Positions 44,801-52,311 of a stretch of DNA of 64,000 nt are shown here, piece after piece. Source of the DNA: [Flexibacter] sp. ATCC 35208. GTDB lineage: Bacteria; Bacteroidota; Bacteroidia; Chitinophagales; Chitinophagaceae. Both the position numbers and the translations under genes were made by a program. Each line of letters opens with the position of its first letter. Within the stretch, counting starts at the first letter, position 1. The notes under the pieces were generated by a model that saw nothing but the letters and a program-made list of their open reading frames with translations, made no database searches and had not been told where the DNA came from. The stretch is taken from the NCBI RefSeq assembly GCF_001975825.1, contig NZ_MTKN01000042.1:1-64000 (forward strand), written 5' to 3'.

Positions 44801-45057
44801 TGTTCAATCTGGCCGTCTGCATTGGGCAGGGAGATGATGGTTCCATGGGTGGCAGTATTGCCGACAGCTCTGAATGCCTCGGTTCGCAGGGGTGTCAGAT
44901 CCAGGTCGAATAGTTTGTATTCGGCTGGAAATGCGAGGCGGGATACGGATTTGTCGGGGGTAATTCTGGCACCGTCGGTGTGGGGTCTCCAGTAGTTTTG
45001 GGCAAAAGATAGGGTACTGCATAGTAATGCAGTGACGAATAGTAGAACTTGTCTCAT
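41878..45057 (-). CDS. Secreted reprolysin-like zinc metalloprotease with FN3 repeats and T9SS domain
   Basis: 1059 residues. Signal peptide about 1-19, then a propeptide (about 20-190). The catalytic domain (about 195-400) contains HEVGHQLGANH near residue 340, the zinc HExxHxxGxxH motif, followed by a Met-turn candidate (GITIMGYAGI). Next come a beta-rich linker, two nearly identical fibronectin III repeats (starting CSAPTGLTSSSV and CNVPTALTSASV), a pre-peptidase C-terminal domain (GDVDYYKFVIT, YYVQVYGYNG) and a sorting domain (VQVYPNPANS, TKIIKQ). It degrades extracellular protein after T9SS export. Its own terminator follows. Confidence 0.93.
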   Translation of the reverse strand: MRQVLLFVTALLCSTLSFAQNYWRPHTDGARITPDKSVSRLAFPAEYKLFDLDLTPLRTEAFRAVGNTATHGTIISLPNADGQIEQFEIVEASNFEPALQAKFPDIRAFSGKGITDKSAILKLSISPQGIQTTVFRVEKETEFIEPYSSDHTVYSVFKKQPKALPWKCGTPEQKLVTDLSNSVAARSTGDLKTLRLAQSVTAEYSNYFGATSSSQVALVLAAVNATLTRCNGVYEKDLALHLNLVSTTTNVFYYNASTDPYSNASTGASGSWNSELQSTLTSVIGAANYDIGHLFGASGGGGNAGCIGCICVDASKGSGFTSPADAIPQGDNFDIDYVAHEVGHQLGANHTFSYGNEGTGVNVEPGSGITIMGYAGITSYDLAPHSIDIFHAVSIGQIQTNLSSKTCPTTTSISANNATPVVSGGSSYTIPISTPFALTGSATDANASDVLTYCWEQTDNASSSQTGSSSVASASKASGPNWISFAPTTTPTRYFPKLATILAGSLVSGPLTGGDASANTEALSSVSRTLHFRLTVRDNAPYSSTSPVSVGQTNYADVTVTVSNTSGPFAVTAPNTAVSWAGNSSQTITWNVASTTASPVSTANVKISLSTDGGTTFSTLVASTPNDGSEVVTIPNTPTTTARIKVEAVGNIFFDISNTNFTITAGTGCSAPTGLTSSSVTTTSATVGWTAVSGAASYKVDYKATSSSTWISAATATTATSVSLTGLTQGITYDYRVRTTCTSDTSTYTAAQFTTISTDSCNVPTALTSASVTSTGATVSWTAASGATSYSVDYKLNSSSTWTSAATATTATSVTLSGLTSASLYDWRVRTNCASGSGSYIAAQFTTLTASGCANTLDNSTNGTTSGAATIPFNTDVTGLISPSGDVDYYKFVITTSGTITITLGTLPADYDLKLYNSSGTQLNVSQASGTTSESISRTVSAGTYYVQVYGYNGANSATTCYTLRVALGTATRSVDLTSDQDKVQVYPNPANSVVNINLAGVKGKSEVSLFDINGRQVMRREVNAANLQLDISTLTPGVYIIRVKNGTKEVSTTKIIKQ

Positions 45058-45386
45058 GCGTAGGGTTTTTTGGTCAATAATTTGCTCTATATATGAATGT
45101 AGTGCAATTCGCTGCAGCCTCGGGTGTATTGGCGGTTTGAATATGGCTGTTTTTTGAGGGGAATTTTATTTTGGTGTATGGAGTTTTTTGTGGGGGCGGT
45201 TTTGCGGAGAGAGGTGGGTGTGGTTGGTGAGTTTTGCGAAGGAAGTTTTACGAGGTTTGCGCAGAGAGTTTTACGGATTTAGCGCAGCTCATTTTGCGAA
45301 AGGTGAGTATAAATTGCGAAGGAGGATGTATGAATTGATATTATTTGCAAAGAAAGGAGCATTCATAGCAAAGGAAGATGAATTAA
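45058..45386. repeat. Intergenic region with degenerate short repeats
   Basis: From about 45195 to 45355 variants of TTTTGCGAAG, TTTTACGRR and TTTGCGCAG recur irregularly. The plus-strand ORF across it (45188-45472) has a repeat-driven, low-complexity composition (FAKE, FAKG, FAKK) and runs into the convergent VF530 gene; I do not consider it a gene. Confidence 0.45.
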
Positions 45387-45611
45387 TTATTTCACCTTCC
45401 CACTTTTCAGCGCATCTTTATAAAACTCTTCCACCTTTGTTCTTGCCCACGGTGTTTTGCGAAGAAACCTGAGAGAAGATTGAACCGAAGGATTACTAAT
45501 AAAGCAGTTGATCCTGATCTGGTACCCCAACTCATCCCACCCATAAGCATCTACCAGTTGGGTAAGCAATTTCTCAAGCGTAATGCCGTGTAGAGGATCT
45601 TTTGATTCCAT
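45387..45611 (-). CDS. VF530-family small DNA-binding-like protein (DUF2132)
   Basis: About 74 residues from the ATG at 45611. The sequence DPLHGITLEKLLTQLV, GWDELGYQIRINCF and NPSVQSSLRFLRKTPWAR matches the VF530/DUF2132 family almost end to end. The fold is helical; the function is unknown. It diverges from the ABC exporter with about 70 bases between the starts. Confidence 0.88.
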   Translation of the reverse strand: MESKDPLHGITLEKLLTQLVDAYGWDELGYQIRINCFISNPSVQSSLRFLRKTPWARTKVEEFYKDALKSGKVK

Positions 45612-45684
45612 TTCATATTGTTTGTGCCGCAAATATACAGCACATTATTTTTTATATCTTTGCATCATATCTAATTTTATCGCT

Positions 45685-47463
45685 ATGGCCAACCCATATA
45701 TCTCCCTGCTGCGCACTGCCTGGCATTACGCACGAAAGGAGAGGAGGAGATATTTACTGGTGTATGCCATGTTTACAGTTTCTGCTATTATTTACGCATT
45801 ATACCCAATGCTGCTGGGATGGTTTATCAATAAGATCCAACAGGATACTCAGCAGGTATTACACTTCGCTTTCCTTTACGCCGCCAGTTATTTTGGCCTA
45901 AAAGTACTGGAATGGTGCTTCCACGGCCCTGCCCGTGTAATGGAACGGGACCTTGCTTTTAACCTGAGCCGTAACTTCCTCCATACCCGATATCACCAGG
46001 TACTGCACCTGCCCGTAAAATGGCACCAGGATCACCATAGTGGCGCCACCATCAATCGTATCCGTAAGGCATACGAAGCCCTAAAGACCTTCTTCGATCA
46101 TGGCTTTATGTATTTAAGAGCTATTGGGAAACTGATCTTTTCTGTCATTGCCATCGTTTATTTCTCGCCATTATTTGGTACCATCGGTGTTGTGCTCGGT
46201 GCCATCACCATCTGGGTGATCTTTAAATTTGACAAGCCTTTTATTCGTACACTGGATGAGGTGAATGAAAGAGAGCATGTGGTCTCTTCGACCCTGTTCG
46301 ATAGTCTTTCCAATATCATGACGGTAATTACCCTGCGTCTGGAAAAGAGCATGGAAACTGGCTTATTATCAAAAGTAGCCCTGATACTACCTCCATTTAA
46401 AAAGAACGTCCGGATCAATGAATGGAAATGGTTTGTGGCTGATATGTTGATCACCCTTATTTATTGCGTAATAGCGGTAGGATACGTATTGCAAAACAGG
46501 AAACAGGGAACGGTATTTTATGTAGCTGGCCTCGTTACGCTACTGGGATATGTGAACCAATTCACCAGCGTGTTCTACGATTTTGCCTGGCAGTATACAG
46601 ATATTACACAGTACAATACCTCTGTACAAACTGCCGCCAATATTGATAGCGCATTCAAACAACAACACCGCCCTGATGCACATACAGACCTGCCGCACAC
46701 CTGGCAGGAGATTCAGATAAGAGACCTGAGCTTTTCTCACAGAGAAAAATACGATGCCGAACATGGACCACAAAGTCTGCATGGCCTGAACCTCCGTATA
46801 CCCCGTGGTAAACGGATAGCACTGATAGGAGAAAGTGGCAGTGGTAAAAGTACGCTCTTATCCTTATTGAGAGGACTATATGAGCCGCGCCCGGGTATGC
46901 AACTGACAGTAGATGGAATGGCATACGACCTGGATACGCTCAATGAAACAGTGACCCTCTTTCCACAGGAGCCTGAGATCTTTGAGAATACCATTGCCTA
47001 CAATGTGACCCTGGGGCTGCCTTTCAGCGAAGCTGATATACATGCAGTATGTGAAAACGCGCATTTTACAGATGTGATCAGCCAGCTGCCTATGGGCCTG
47101 GAATCGGATATCCGTGAAAAAGGGGTGAACCTATCCGGTGGACAAAAACAACGACTGGCGCTGGCCAGAGGTATACTCGCGGCACGTGAAAGTGAAGTGG
47201 TATTGCTGGATGAACCTACCAGTAGTGTAGATCCTAAGACGGAAGTCATGATTTACAATAAGCTGTTTGCGGCATTTGCAGATAAGGCTGTGATCTCTTC
47301 TATTCATCGCCTGCACCTGCTGCCACAATTTGACTATGTGTATGTGTTGCACCAGGGGCGTATTGTGGATGAAGGAACATTTGAACATCTTCGGAATAAT
47401 AGTCCGATCTTTCAGGAGTTATGGAAACACCAGAAGGATACGATGGGGAAGCATTTTCAGTAA
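45685..47463 (+). CDS. ABC exporter, fused permease and ATPase
   Basis: About 592 residues from the ATG at 45685. The N-terminal half has six helices of a type I exporter (VYAMFTVSAIIYALYPMLLG, LIYCVIAVGYVLQN and others). The C-terminal ATPase has Walker A GESGSGKST, signature LSGGQKQR, Walker B VVLLDEPTSSVDP and the switch His in ISSIHRLHLLP. Such half-transporters form dimers that export lipids, peptides or drugs; the substrate is unknown. Confidence 0.92.
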   Translation: MANPYISLLRTAWHYARKERRRYLLVYAMFTVSAIIYALYPMLLGWFINKIQQDTQQVLHFAFLYAASYFGLKVLEWCFHGPARVMERDLAFNLSRNFLHTRYHQVLHLPVKWHQDHHSGATINRIRKAYEALKTFFDHGFMYLRAIGKLIFSVIAIVYFSPLFGTIGVVLGAITIWVIFKFDKPFIRTLDEVNEREHVVSSTLFDSLSNIMTVITLRLEKSMETGLLSKVALILPPFKKNVRINEWKWFVADMLITLIYCVIAVGYVLQNRKQGTVFYVAGLVTLLGYVNQFTSVFYDFAWQYTDITQYNTSVQTAANIDSAFKQQHRPDAHTDLPHTWQEIQIRDLSFSHREKYDAEHGPQSLHGLNLRIPRGKRIALIGESGSGKSTLLSLLRGLYEPRPGMQLTVDGMAYDLDTLNETVTLFPQEPEIFENTIAYNVTLGLPFSEADIHAVCENAHFTDVISQLPMGLESDIREKGVNLSGGQKQRLALARGILAARESEVVLLDEPTSSVDPKTEVMIYNKLFAAFADKAVISSIHRLHLLPQFDYVYVLHQGRIVDEGTFEHLRNNSPIFQELWKHQKDTMGKHFQ

Positions 47464-47539
47464 ATTGAAAGAATGGTCTGCTATTGGTGCTTCGTTCCGT
47501 TGTGAGGAGTAGTAAGTTCTTTGAGTCTTCAATGGTAAC

Positions 47540-47641
47540 ATGCGGGAAGTCTTCACTTATTTTATTGCAAGCGTCTGGCTACTAAAGGGTCTGCTATGTA
47601 AAGTACTGAACCTTGTGGATGAGTATGAAAAAATTTGGGTT
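47540..47641 (+). pseudogene. DoxX-like gene, 5' fragment
   Basis: The frame begins MREVFTYFIASVWLLKG and continues CKVLNLVDEYEKI, matching the N-terminus of DoxX-like membrane proteins (normally about 120-130 residues). After about 34 residues it runs into the 3' end of the convergent 47643-48047 gene and loses similarity. The rest of the gene is gone. Confidence 0.5.
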
Positions 47642-47642
47642 C

Positions 47643-48047
47643 TTACTTTTTTTCTCCTTTTTTCTCTTCTTTTTCTTTATCTGAGTCTTCCTGGGGAGGA
47701 TGTAAAATATCCAGCAGGTTAAATACATCTTCTGATTTAAGGCCAAGATTTATCATTTCTCCTATCATCTGACGCTTTACAATTGCAAGGCTTTTGGGAT
47801 CTTCACTAAGTCCATCTTTTGCGTTTTCCAGTAAAGTAAAAAAGTAAGCAAGCTTAGTAGGATCCTTGTGTTCAGCATCCTCTCCTTCTTCCAAAAGGTC
47901 TAACAGCGGAACTATTTTGTCCTGTTCCAGCTTTTCGTTTTTTGTTTCCTGTTTATCGATGATTTGTTGTTGTATCCTAACCCATTCGTACAATTCAATC
48001 ATTGGCGCGACATGCAATTCCCATTCATGAGCAAAAGTGACATTCAT
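47643..48047 (-). CDS. Unrecognised acidic cytosolic protein
   Basis: 134 residues, mainly helical, with no signal or membrane segment. The N-terminus has EWELHVAPMIELYEW; the middle repeats Asp/Glu-Leu patterns (LLDLLEEGEDAEHKD); the C-terminus is a highly charged tail (DKEKEEKKGEKK). No family recognised. It seems to have replaced the 3' part of a DoxX-like gene. Confidence 0.55.
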   Translation of the reverse strand: MNVTFAHEWELHVAPMIELYEWVRIQQQIIDKQETKNEKLEQDKIVPLLDLLEEGEDAEHKDPTKLAYFFTLLENAKDGLSEDPKSLAIVKRQMIGEMINLGLKSEDVFNLLDILHPPQEDSDKEKEEKKGEKK

Positions 48048-48150
48048 TTGCGGTAAATATCAATTCGATGAACAATCATAATGTAGAATACATTTTGGTT
48101 GGAGGTTATGCCGTCATCCTGCATGGCTATAGAAGAGTTATCTAACTTAG

Positions 48151-48621
48151 TTAATTCTTCGTAGCAGAATCGATCACTTTTTGAACATACACCAGTAACT
48201 CTTTCACCTCCTTGTCACCCACTCCCGGTCTGCCTTGCAGGATCGCTGCCACTATTTCTTCCACGCTCATGCACTCTTCAAAATACATCTCTTTGATTTG
48301 ATGAATCCAGCGATCCACATTTTCTTTATATAGTTCCCCCCTTCGCACAGCAGCCGGATCGCCCTCCATAAACAGGTCTCTTTCCCGCTTAGATTCATCT
48401 ACCGTCAGGTAAGCCTCATCCGCAGCCACCTTGGTTATCAGTGCCGGTTCTACTTTACCTTTTCCATTACAATAGGCACATTTACCAGGTCGCCATTTCA
48501 ATTCATTTTTCAGCCTTTTTATATCATCCATGTCTACATATCCTTTGCCAAGGCATCTTGGGCACTGCGCCAAATGGTCTGTATTAGCCGGGTTGTTAAA
48601 AAGTCGCTCGAAGAAATTCAT
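48151..48621 (-). CDS. Unrecognised protein with DnaJ-type zinc-finger
   Basis: 156 residues. Two CxxCxGxG-type knuckles (CPRCLGKGY at about 19-27 and CAYCNGKGK at about 48-56) form a zinc-binding module like the central domain of DnaJ. The remainder is helical, with YLTVDESKRERDLFMEGDP and SVEEIVAAILQGRPGVGDKEV. No J-domain is present. The function is unknown. It is divergent from a Crp-type regulator gene. Confidence 0.65.
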   Translation of the reverse strand: MNFFERLFNNPANTDHLAQCPRCLGKGYVDMDDIKRLKNELKWRPGKCAYCNGKGKVEPALITKVAADEAYLTVDESKRERDLFMEGDPAAVRRGELYKENVDRWIHQIKEMYFEECMSVEEIVAAILQGRPGVGDKEVKELLVYVQKVIDSATKN

Positions 48622-48669
48622 ATTACAGGGATTTGTTCAAATATAGGTAAATTGTTACCTTCCTTGCAC

Positions 48670-49257
48670 ATGGAAATACATGATGCCATTTTAAAAAGTA
48701 TCGCTAAGCATATTGTGCTCACCAAAGAAGAGCAGGACTATTTTATTTCCCTGCTGGTTTATAAAGAGATACCCAAAAAGACGACTGTATTGGCAGAAGG
48801 GCAGTCCTGTAATCAACTCAGTTATATTCATAGCGGTGCTTTGCGGTCCTACTGTCTGGATGAAAAAGGGAAGGAGTCTACCATTATGTTTGCTATGACA
48901 GACTGGTGGTTGACAGACATGTATTGCTTTCTCAATGAAAAGCCAGCTATCACTTTCATCGAAACGATCGAAGAAAGTAGTGTGTTCAACTTAAGCAAAG
49001 TCAATTTTGATCATTTGTTAACGGCCATCCCAAAGTTTGAACGTTTTTTCCGCATACTGATGCAAAACGCTTATACAAGGGAACAGCTGCGTAGTATTGA
49101 AAACCTGACCCTCAATGCAGAAGAACGGTACGCCCGGTTTATCAACAAGTATCCTCATATTGCCAGTAATGTAACGCAAAAGCAAATTGCCTCTTACCTT
49201 GGTATTACCCCTGAATTCCTGAGTCTCATCCGCAAAAAACAACTTCGGGACAAATAA
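48670..49257 (+). CDS. Crp/Fnr-family regulator
   Basis: About 195 residues from the ATG at 48670 (MEIHDAILKSIAKH). The cyclic-nucleotide-binding-type barrel (TTVLAEGQSCNQLSYIHSGALR) is followed by a long helix and an HTH (NVTQKQIASYLGITPEFLSLIRKKQL). It lacks Fe-S cysteines at the N-terminus. This subgroup is common in Bacteroidota and usually regulates nearby genes; the adjacent DUF4406 gene starts 60 bases downstream and may be in the same unit. Confidence 0.85.
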   Translation: MEIHDAILKSIAKHIVLTKEEQDYFISLLVYKEIPKKTTVLAEGQSCNQLSYIHSGALRSYCLDEKGKESTIMFAMTDWWLTDMYCFLNEKPAITFIETIEESSVFNLSKVNFDHLLTAIPKFERFFRILMQNAYTREQLRSIENLTLNAEERYARFINKYPHIASNVTQKQIASYLGITPEFLSLIRKKQLRDK

Positions 49258-49316
49258 CTTAATCTACCTTAAGTCCAGTATGCTGAATTCTTGGTTTTTT
49301 TGTAAAAAAGAGAATC

Positions 49317-49676
49317 ATGTTAATTTTAATAGCAGGTCCTTATCGCAGCGGGACGAATGATGACCCTACATTGATGAAAGCAAACCTGTCAAGGCTGGAG
49401 TCGGTAGCGTTGCCCATATTCAGAAAAGGACATATCCCATTTATCGGAGAGTGGCTGGCATTGCCATTAATTCATCTGGCAGGTTCTACAAAACCCGGTG
49501 ATGCAGCATGGGAAGAAATTCAGTATCCTGTTGCACATAGGATGTTGGAAAAATGTGATGCCGTGCTGAGGATAGAAGGTGCATCCAATGGCGCGGATGA
49601 AGATGTGAGAAAAGCGAAGGAAATGGGATTGGAGATCTATTATAGTGTAGATGATATACCAGATAGCAGGGAATAA
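49317..49676 (+). CDS. DUF4406 / nucleoside deoxyribosyltransferase-like protein
   Basis: 119 residues starting MLILIAGPYRSG, with IPFIGEWLALPL, HRMLEKCDAVLRIEG and GADEDVRKAKEMGLEIYYS. This matches DUF4406, related to nucleoside 2-deoxyribosyltransferases (Rossmann-like GPY motif and a Glu in WEEIQYP). The substrate is not known. It probably follows the Crp-type regulator in one operon. Confidence 0.8.
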   Translation: MLILIAGPYRSGTNDDPTLMKANLSRLESVALPIFRKGHIPFIGEWLALPLIHLAGSTKPGDAAWEEIQYPVAHRMLEKCDAVLRIEGASNGADEDVRKAKEMGLEIYYSVDDIPDSRE

Positions 49677-49731
49677 ATGGAGAGAGGTACAACCCTCTCT
49701 GGGCATGTTGAATGTGCGAAGGAGTATGTAT

Positions 49732-50125
49732 TTATTGCTCCTGCAACCATTGAAACGAAGCTGTATCTGCTCTGTGTGAATGGTCCGGCCGGACTGGCGG
49801 ACTTAGCGATAGCGACCTGCTCATTCGCGGTATAGGCCATGTAATAAACTCCTTTGTACAGGAAGATCTGCGGCGCCCAGAACCCTTGTGTGCCAAAGGC
49901 GTCTCCTCGTGTGAGGGCGAGGCGATGGGGGACGGGTGTCCAGGTTTTGAGATTGTTCGATTCGTAAACAGGAAATCCATCCGGATGACCGGTGCCGTAT
50001 AAAAAGTATTTTCCCTGGTCACTGAATATTGTCGGATCAGCAAGAAATATAGAGGGCTGTTGAGCCAGACATGCGGTGGAGAGGCATGTCAATAGTAATG
50101 CAATGCAAAATTTCTGAGTAACCAT
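49732..50125 (-). pseudogene. GH43-type glycoside hydrolase, internally deleted remnant
   Basis: The minus strand starts with a signal peptide (LLLTCLSTACLAQ) and the GH43 propeller opening ADPTIFSDQGKYFLYGTG (catalytic Asp), then GFWAPQIFLYKGVYYMAYT and ASPAGPFTQ. Soon after, the reading frame is lost; a neighbouring frame gives ASFQWLQEQ and a stop at 49732, perhaps the authentic C-terminus. About 130 of the expected roughly 320 residues remain, so catalysis is not possible. The same internal-deletion style is seen at 1.4-2.0 kb. Confidence 0.65.
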
Positions 50126-50181
50126 AACAGTTAAAAATAATAATTTATCTTGCTGAAGAAATAAAATTAATCCCTACATCC

Positions 50182-50616
50182 ATGAATTTTACCAACTATT
50201 ACAGGACCCTGGGCCTACCTGATTTTTCGCCTATGGAAATGGCTATTCAATCCTTTGAGTATAATTATAAAGCATTGCTTGAGATGGACGATACCGTTGC
50301 ACTGGAAGCACTAAAACTGGCCAACAATATACTGGGCGATCCGGAAATAAAGCCCGGATATGATCTTGCATTACAAGATCATCTGAATTTGATACGGTCA
50401 TCGCTGAATTATTATGCTATTCTTAATATTCCTGATTTTACCGAAGTGCAGGATGAAATTTATGATGGACGCTTTTATGAAGTGATGCGATTTCAGCCAC
50501 CGGAGGATCATGTAGAGGCATTGGCATATGTGGCAGTGGCGTATGAGGTACTGTCAGATCTGGAAAAAAAGGAAAAGTATGATGCTGAATTAAGAATAAG
50601 AGTTGGTTATCATTAA
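50182..50616 (+). CDS. Tandem degenerate J-domain protein
   Basis: 144 residues made of two similar halves: NYYRTLGLPDFSPME ... LANNILGDPEIKPGYDLAL and NYYAILNIPDFTEVQ ... AYEVLSDLEKKEKYDAEL. Each resembles a DnaJ J-domain (YYxxLGL start, xLxDxxxRxxYD end), but the HPD motif that activates DnaK is absent from both. It is therefore unlikely to stimulate Hsp70 in the normal way; a protein-interaction role is inferred. Confidence 0.65.
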   Translation: MNFTNYYRTLGLPDFSPMEMAIQSFEYNYKALLEMDDTVALEALKLANNILGDPEIKPGYDLALQDHLNLIRSSLNYYAILNIPDFTEVQDEIYDGRFYEVMRFQPPEDHVEALAYVAVAYEVLSDLEKKEKYDAELRIRVGYH

Positions 50617-50627
50617 TAAATGAAAAT

Positions 50628-50684
50628 CCGGATCTATCCGGTAGCCGAATGAAGAGCGTGTATCTTAATTTGATACACGCTCTT
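50628..50684 (-). terminator. Hairpin terminator, copy C of the dispersed two-hairpin element
   Basis: Perfect 13-bp arms AAGAGCGTGTATC (50652-50664) and GATACACGCTCTT (50672-50684) with a 7-base loop, between convergent genes. A smaller hairpin CCGGAT/ATCCGG and the sequence GGTAGCCGAAT precede it and align with copies A and B. Confidence 0.8.
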
Positions 50685-50688
50685 ATTG

Positions 50689-51306
50689 TTATACATTACC
50701 TATAAATGGTGCAGTCCTGTAGTATGTTTGATCACCCAGCTGTCTCACCAGAAAGTTTCCCAGGCTGGTCGCACTGATCTTACCGGAGGGACAATCAGTG
50801 AGACTAACGGTCACGCCGGTATTATCATCAGTCAGTTCAATTAACGGCAGCCGGAACATTGTCCAGTTCAGCTGACTATTTTGCAATAATTCGTATTCAG
50901 TTTGTTTATCGCTGGTGGTGGCGGGGTAATGTTGATACATCCAATCTGTAGCCTGTGTTACCCATGGACTTTTTTCATCATTTGGGGTATTTACACTTAA
51001 TCCGGTAGTCACAATATAACGTTGAATATGTGTCTGCATCACATTAGCAGTGGCTGCGCTGAATATGGGCAGGTCATTGCCCCGTTGTCCGATGGTGCTG
51101 ATAAGGGCATCGGCTCCTGCTACGAGTGTTTTGACTGCTGTTAGATCTCTGGCATCTCCCTGAATTAATGTGATTCGCGGGTCGTTTATAGCGTGGTTGC
51201 GGACTAGCAATCGCACGGCGAAGTTTTGTTGAAGGAGAGCTTTTACGAGGTATTGGCCGGATTTACCGGTGCCACCGATAACGGCGATAGTGGTATGTGG
51301 TTGCAT
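50689..51306 (-). CDS. NAD(P)-binding atypical SDR / NmrA-like protein
   Basis: 205 residues. The N-terminal Rossmann motif is VIGGTGKSGQYLVKALL (GGTGxxG), followed by RLLVRNH, VIQGDARDL-like (LIQGDARDLTAVK) and ADALISTIGQRG. No YxxxK active site is visible, as in NmrA-like sensors and flavin reductases. It may sense redox state or reduce quinones; unproven. Confidence 0.82.
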   Translation of the reverse strand: MQPHTTIAVIGGTGKSGQYLVKALLQQNFAVRLLVRNHAINDPRITLIQGDARDLTAVKTLVAGADALISTIGQRGNDLPIFSAATANVMQTHIQRYIVTTGLSVNTPNDEKSPWVTQATDWMYQHYPATTSDKQTEYELLQNSQLNWTMFRLPLIELTDDNTGVTVSLTDCPSGKISATSLGNFLVRQLGDQTYYRTAPFIGNV

Positions 51307-51470
51307 GTTGATTTTTTGATAAAGGAATGTCAGCCTACTGGAGCAGTAAGCAAAAATGGCCGGAGCGGCCCAGATGGAATATGATCAACAGATGCGTTTA
51401 ATAAGGTGAAGGTAAGGGGAAATACAATATAACATAACTATACTTCTATAAGGTCATTATAAGGGCATTA

Positions 51471-51511
51471 AAAGGGCACCTCAATATCGATTTGATATTG
51501 AAGTGCCCTTT
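51471..51511. terminator. Hairpin in the gap between two divergent genes
   Basis: Arms AAAGGGCACcTCAATATC (51471-51488) and GATATTGAaGTGCCCTTT (51494-51511) pair with one mismatch. It lies between divergent starts, where a terminator is not expected, so it may instead be an attenuator or a relic. Confidence 0.55.
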
Positions 51512-51531
51512 TAATGATATATTAATATTGA

Positions 51532-51554
51532 TATAGTGATAAAGATTCACTATA
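51532..51554. promoter_or_regulatory. Operator-like dyad upstream of the 51605 gene
   Basis: TATAGTGA (51532-51539) and TCACTATA (51547-51554) form a perfect inverted repeat with a 7-base spacer, centred about 62 bases upstream of the start at 51605. Confidence 0.4.
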
Positions 51555-51604
51555 TTAGCATAACTATATTTATTATTGATTTTATAACCTCAAAACTGTT
51601 TGTT

Positions 51605-52144
51605 ATGGCTCTTGTAAAAGACAACATACTCCTCCAATGCATCCGAGGCTCTCTCGGTGATCAACTCACGATTTACGAAAGGAACGGGCAGATTATTATT
51701 GCCAAAAAACGCGGTCCGTCGAAGAATAAGCCGACAATAAAGCAGCTGGAAGCCAGGTATAAGATGAAGATAGCGGCGGCTTATGCCCTGGCGATCCTGG
51801 AAGATCCCGACCTGAAGGCTTATTATAAGTCGCTGGCAGGGCCTGGGCAGAATGCTTATAATATGGCGGTGAAGGATGCTTATAAGTCTCCGGAAGTGCA
51901 GAATATCCGGTTTGAAGAAGAGACTGTGGTAGTGACTGCGAAGGATGAATTTAGGGTAGCAGCGGTGGAAATACGGGTGGTGGATGCTGATGGTGTGATA
52001 GTGGATAGAGGAGCCGCTGTTTTAGGCAGGAATGGCGTGGATTGGTATTATAAGGTAGCGAGTCAGCCACCGGGTGGTAAGATAATAGTGGTGGCGGTGG
52101 ATTTGCCGGGGAATGAAACGGTCAGGGAAGTGAGATTGGAGTAA
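51605..52144 (+). CDS. Unrecognised Bacteroidota protein
   Basis: 179 residues from the ATG at 51605. The N-terminal half (YERNGQIIIAKKRGPSKN, ARYKMKIAAAYALAIL) resembles many short hypothetical proteins in this phylum, and the C-terminal half is beta-rich (VVVTAKDEFRVAAVEIRVVDADG). No signal or membrane segment. Role unknown. Confidence 0.65.
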   Translation: MALVKDNILLQCIRGSLGDQLTIYERNGQIIIAKKRGPSKNKPTIKQLEARYKMKIAAAYALAILEDPDLKAYYKSLAGPGQNAYNMAVKDAYKSPEVQNIRFEEETVVVTAKDEFRVAAVEIRVVDADGVIVDRGAAVLGRNGVDWYYKVASQPPGGKIIVVAVDLPGNETVREVRLE

Positions 52145-52209
52145 ATGAGGGAAACATTTGTCCCTGTAATCTTAGAAAACAGAAACAAATGTTTGTGGAG
52201 GCTATCTAC

Positions 52210-52298
52210 GTGAATGCTTATGTTGAATTAGACAGTGCTGTCTGAGTGAATGCTTGTGCATTTGACAGTTGTCTGAGTGAATATTTGTGTCGAATCAG
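52210..52298 (+). repeat. Short tandem repeat, 2.5 copies
   Basis: Units starting at 52210, 52246 and 52277 share GTGAATGCTTGTG and TGACAG..TGTCTGA with small length changes (36 and 31 bases apart). It lies between two convergent genes; function unknown. Confidence 0.6.
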
Positions 52299-52311
52299 AA
52301 AGTCATCTTCG

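Noticed and set aside
45188..45472. 94-codon plus-strand ORF
   Set aside because: Composition is driven by short degenerate repeats (FAKE/FAKG), it has no recognisable RBS and it runs into the convergent VF530 gene.
52210..52298. Possible CRISPR-like array
   Set aside because: The units are tandem copies without unique spacers, only 2.5 copies, and no cas genes are nearby.
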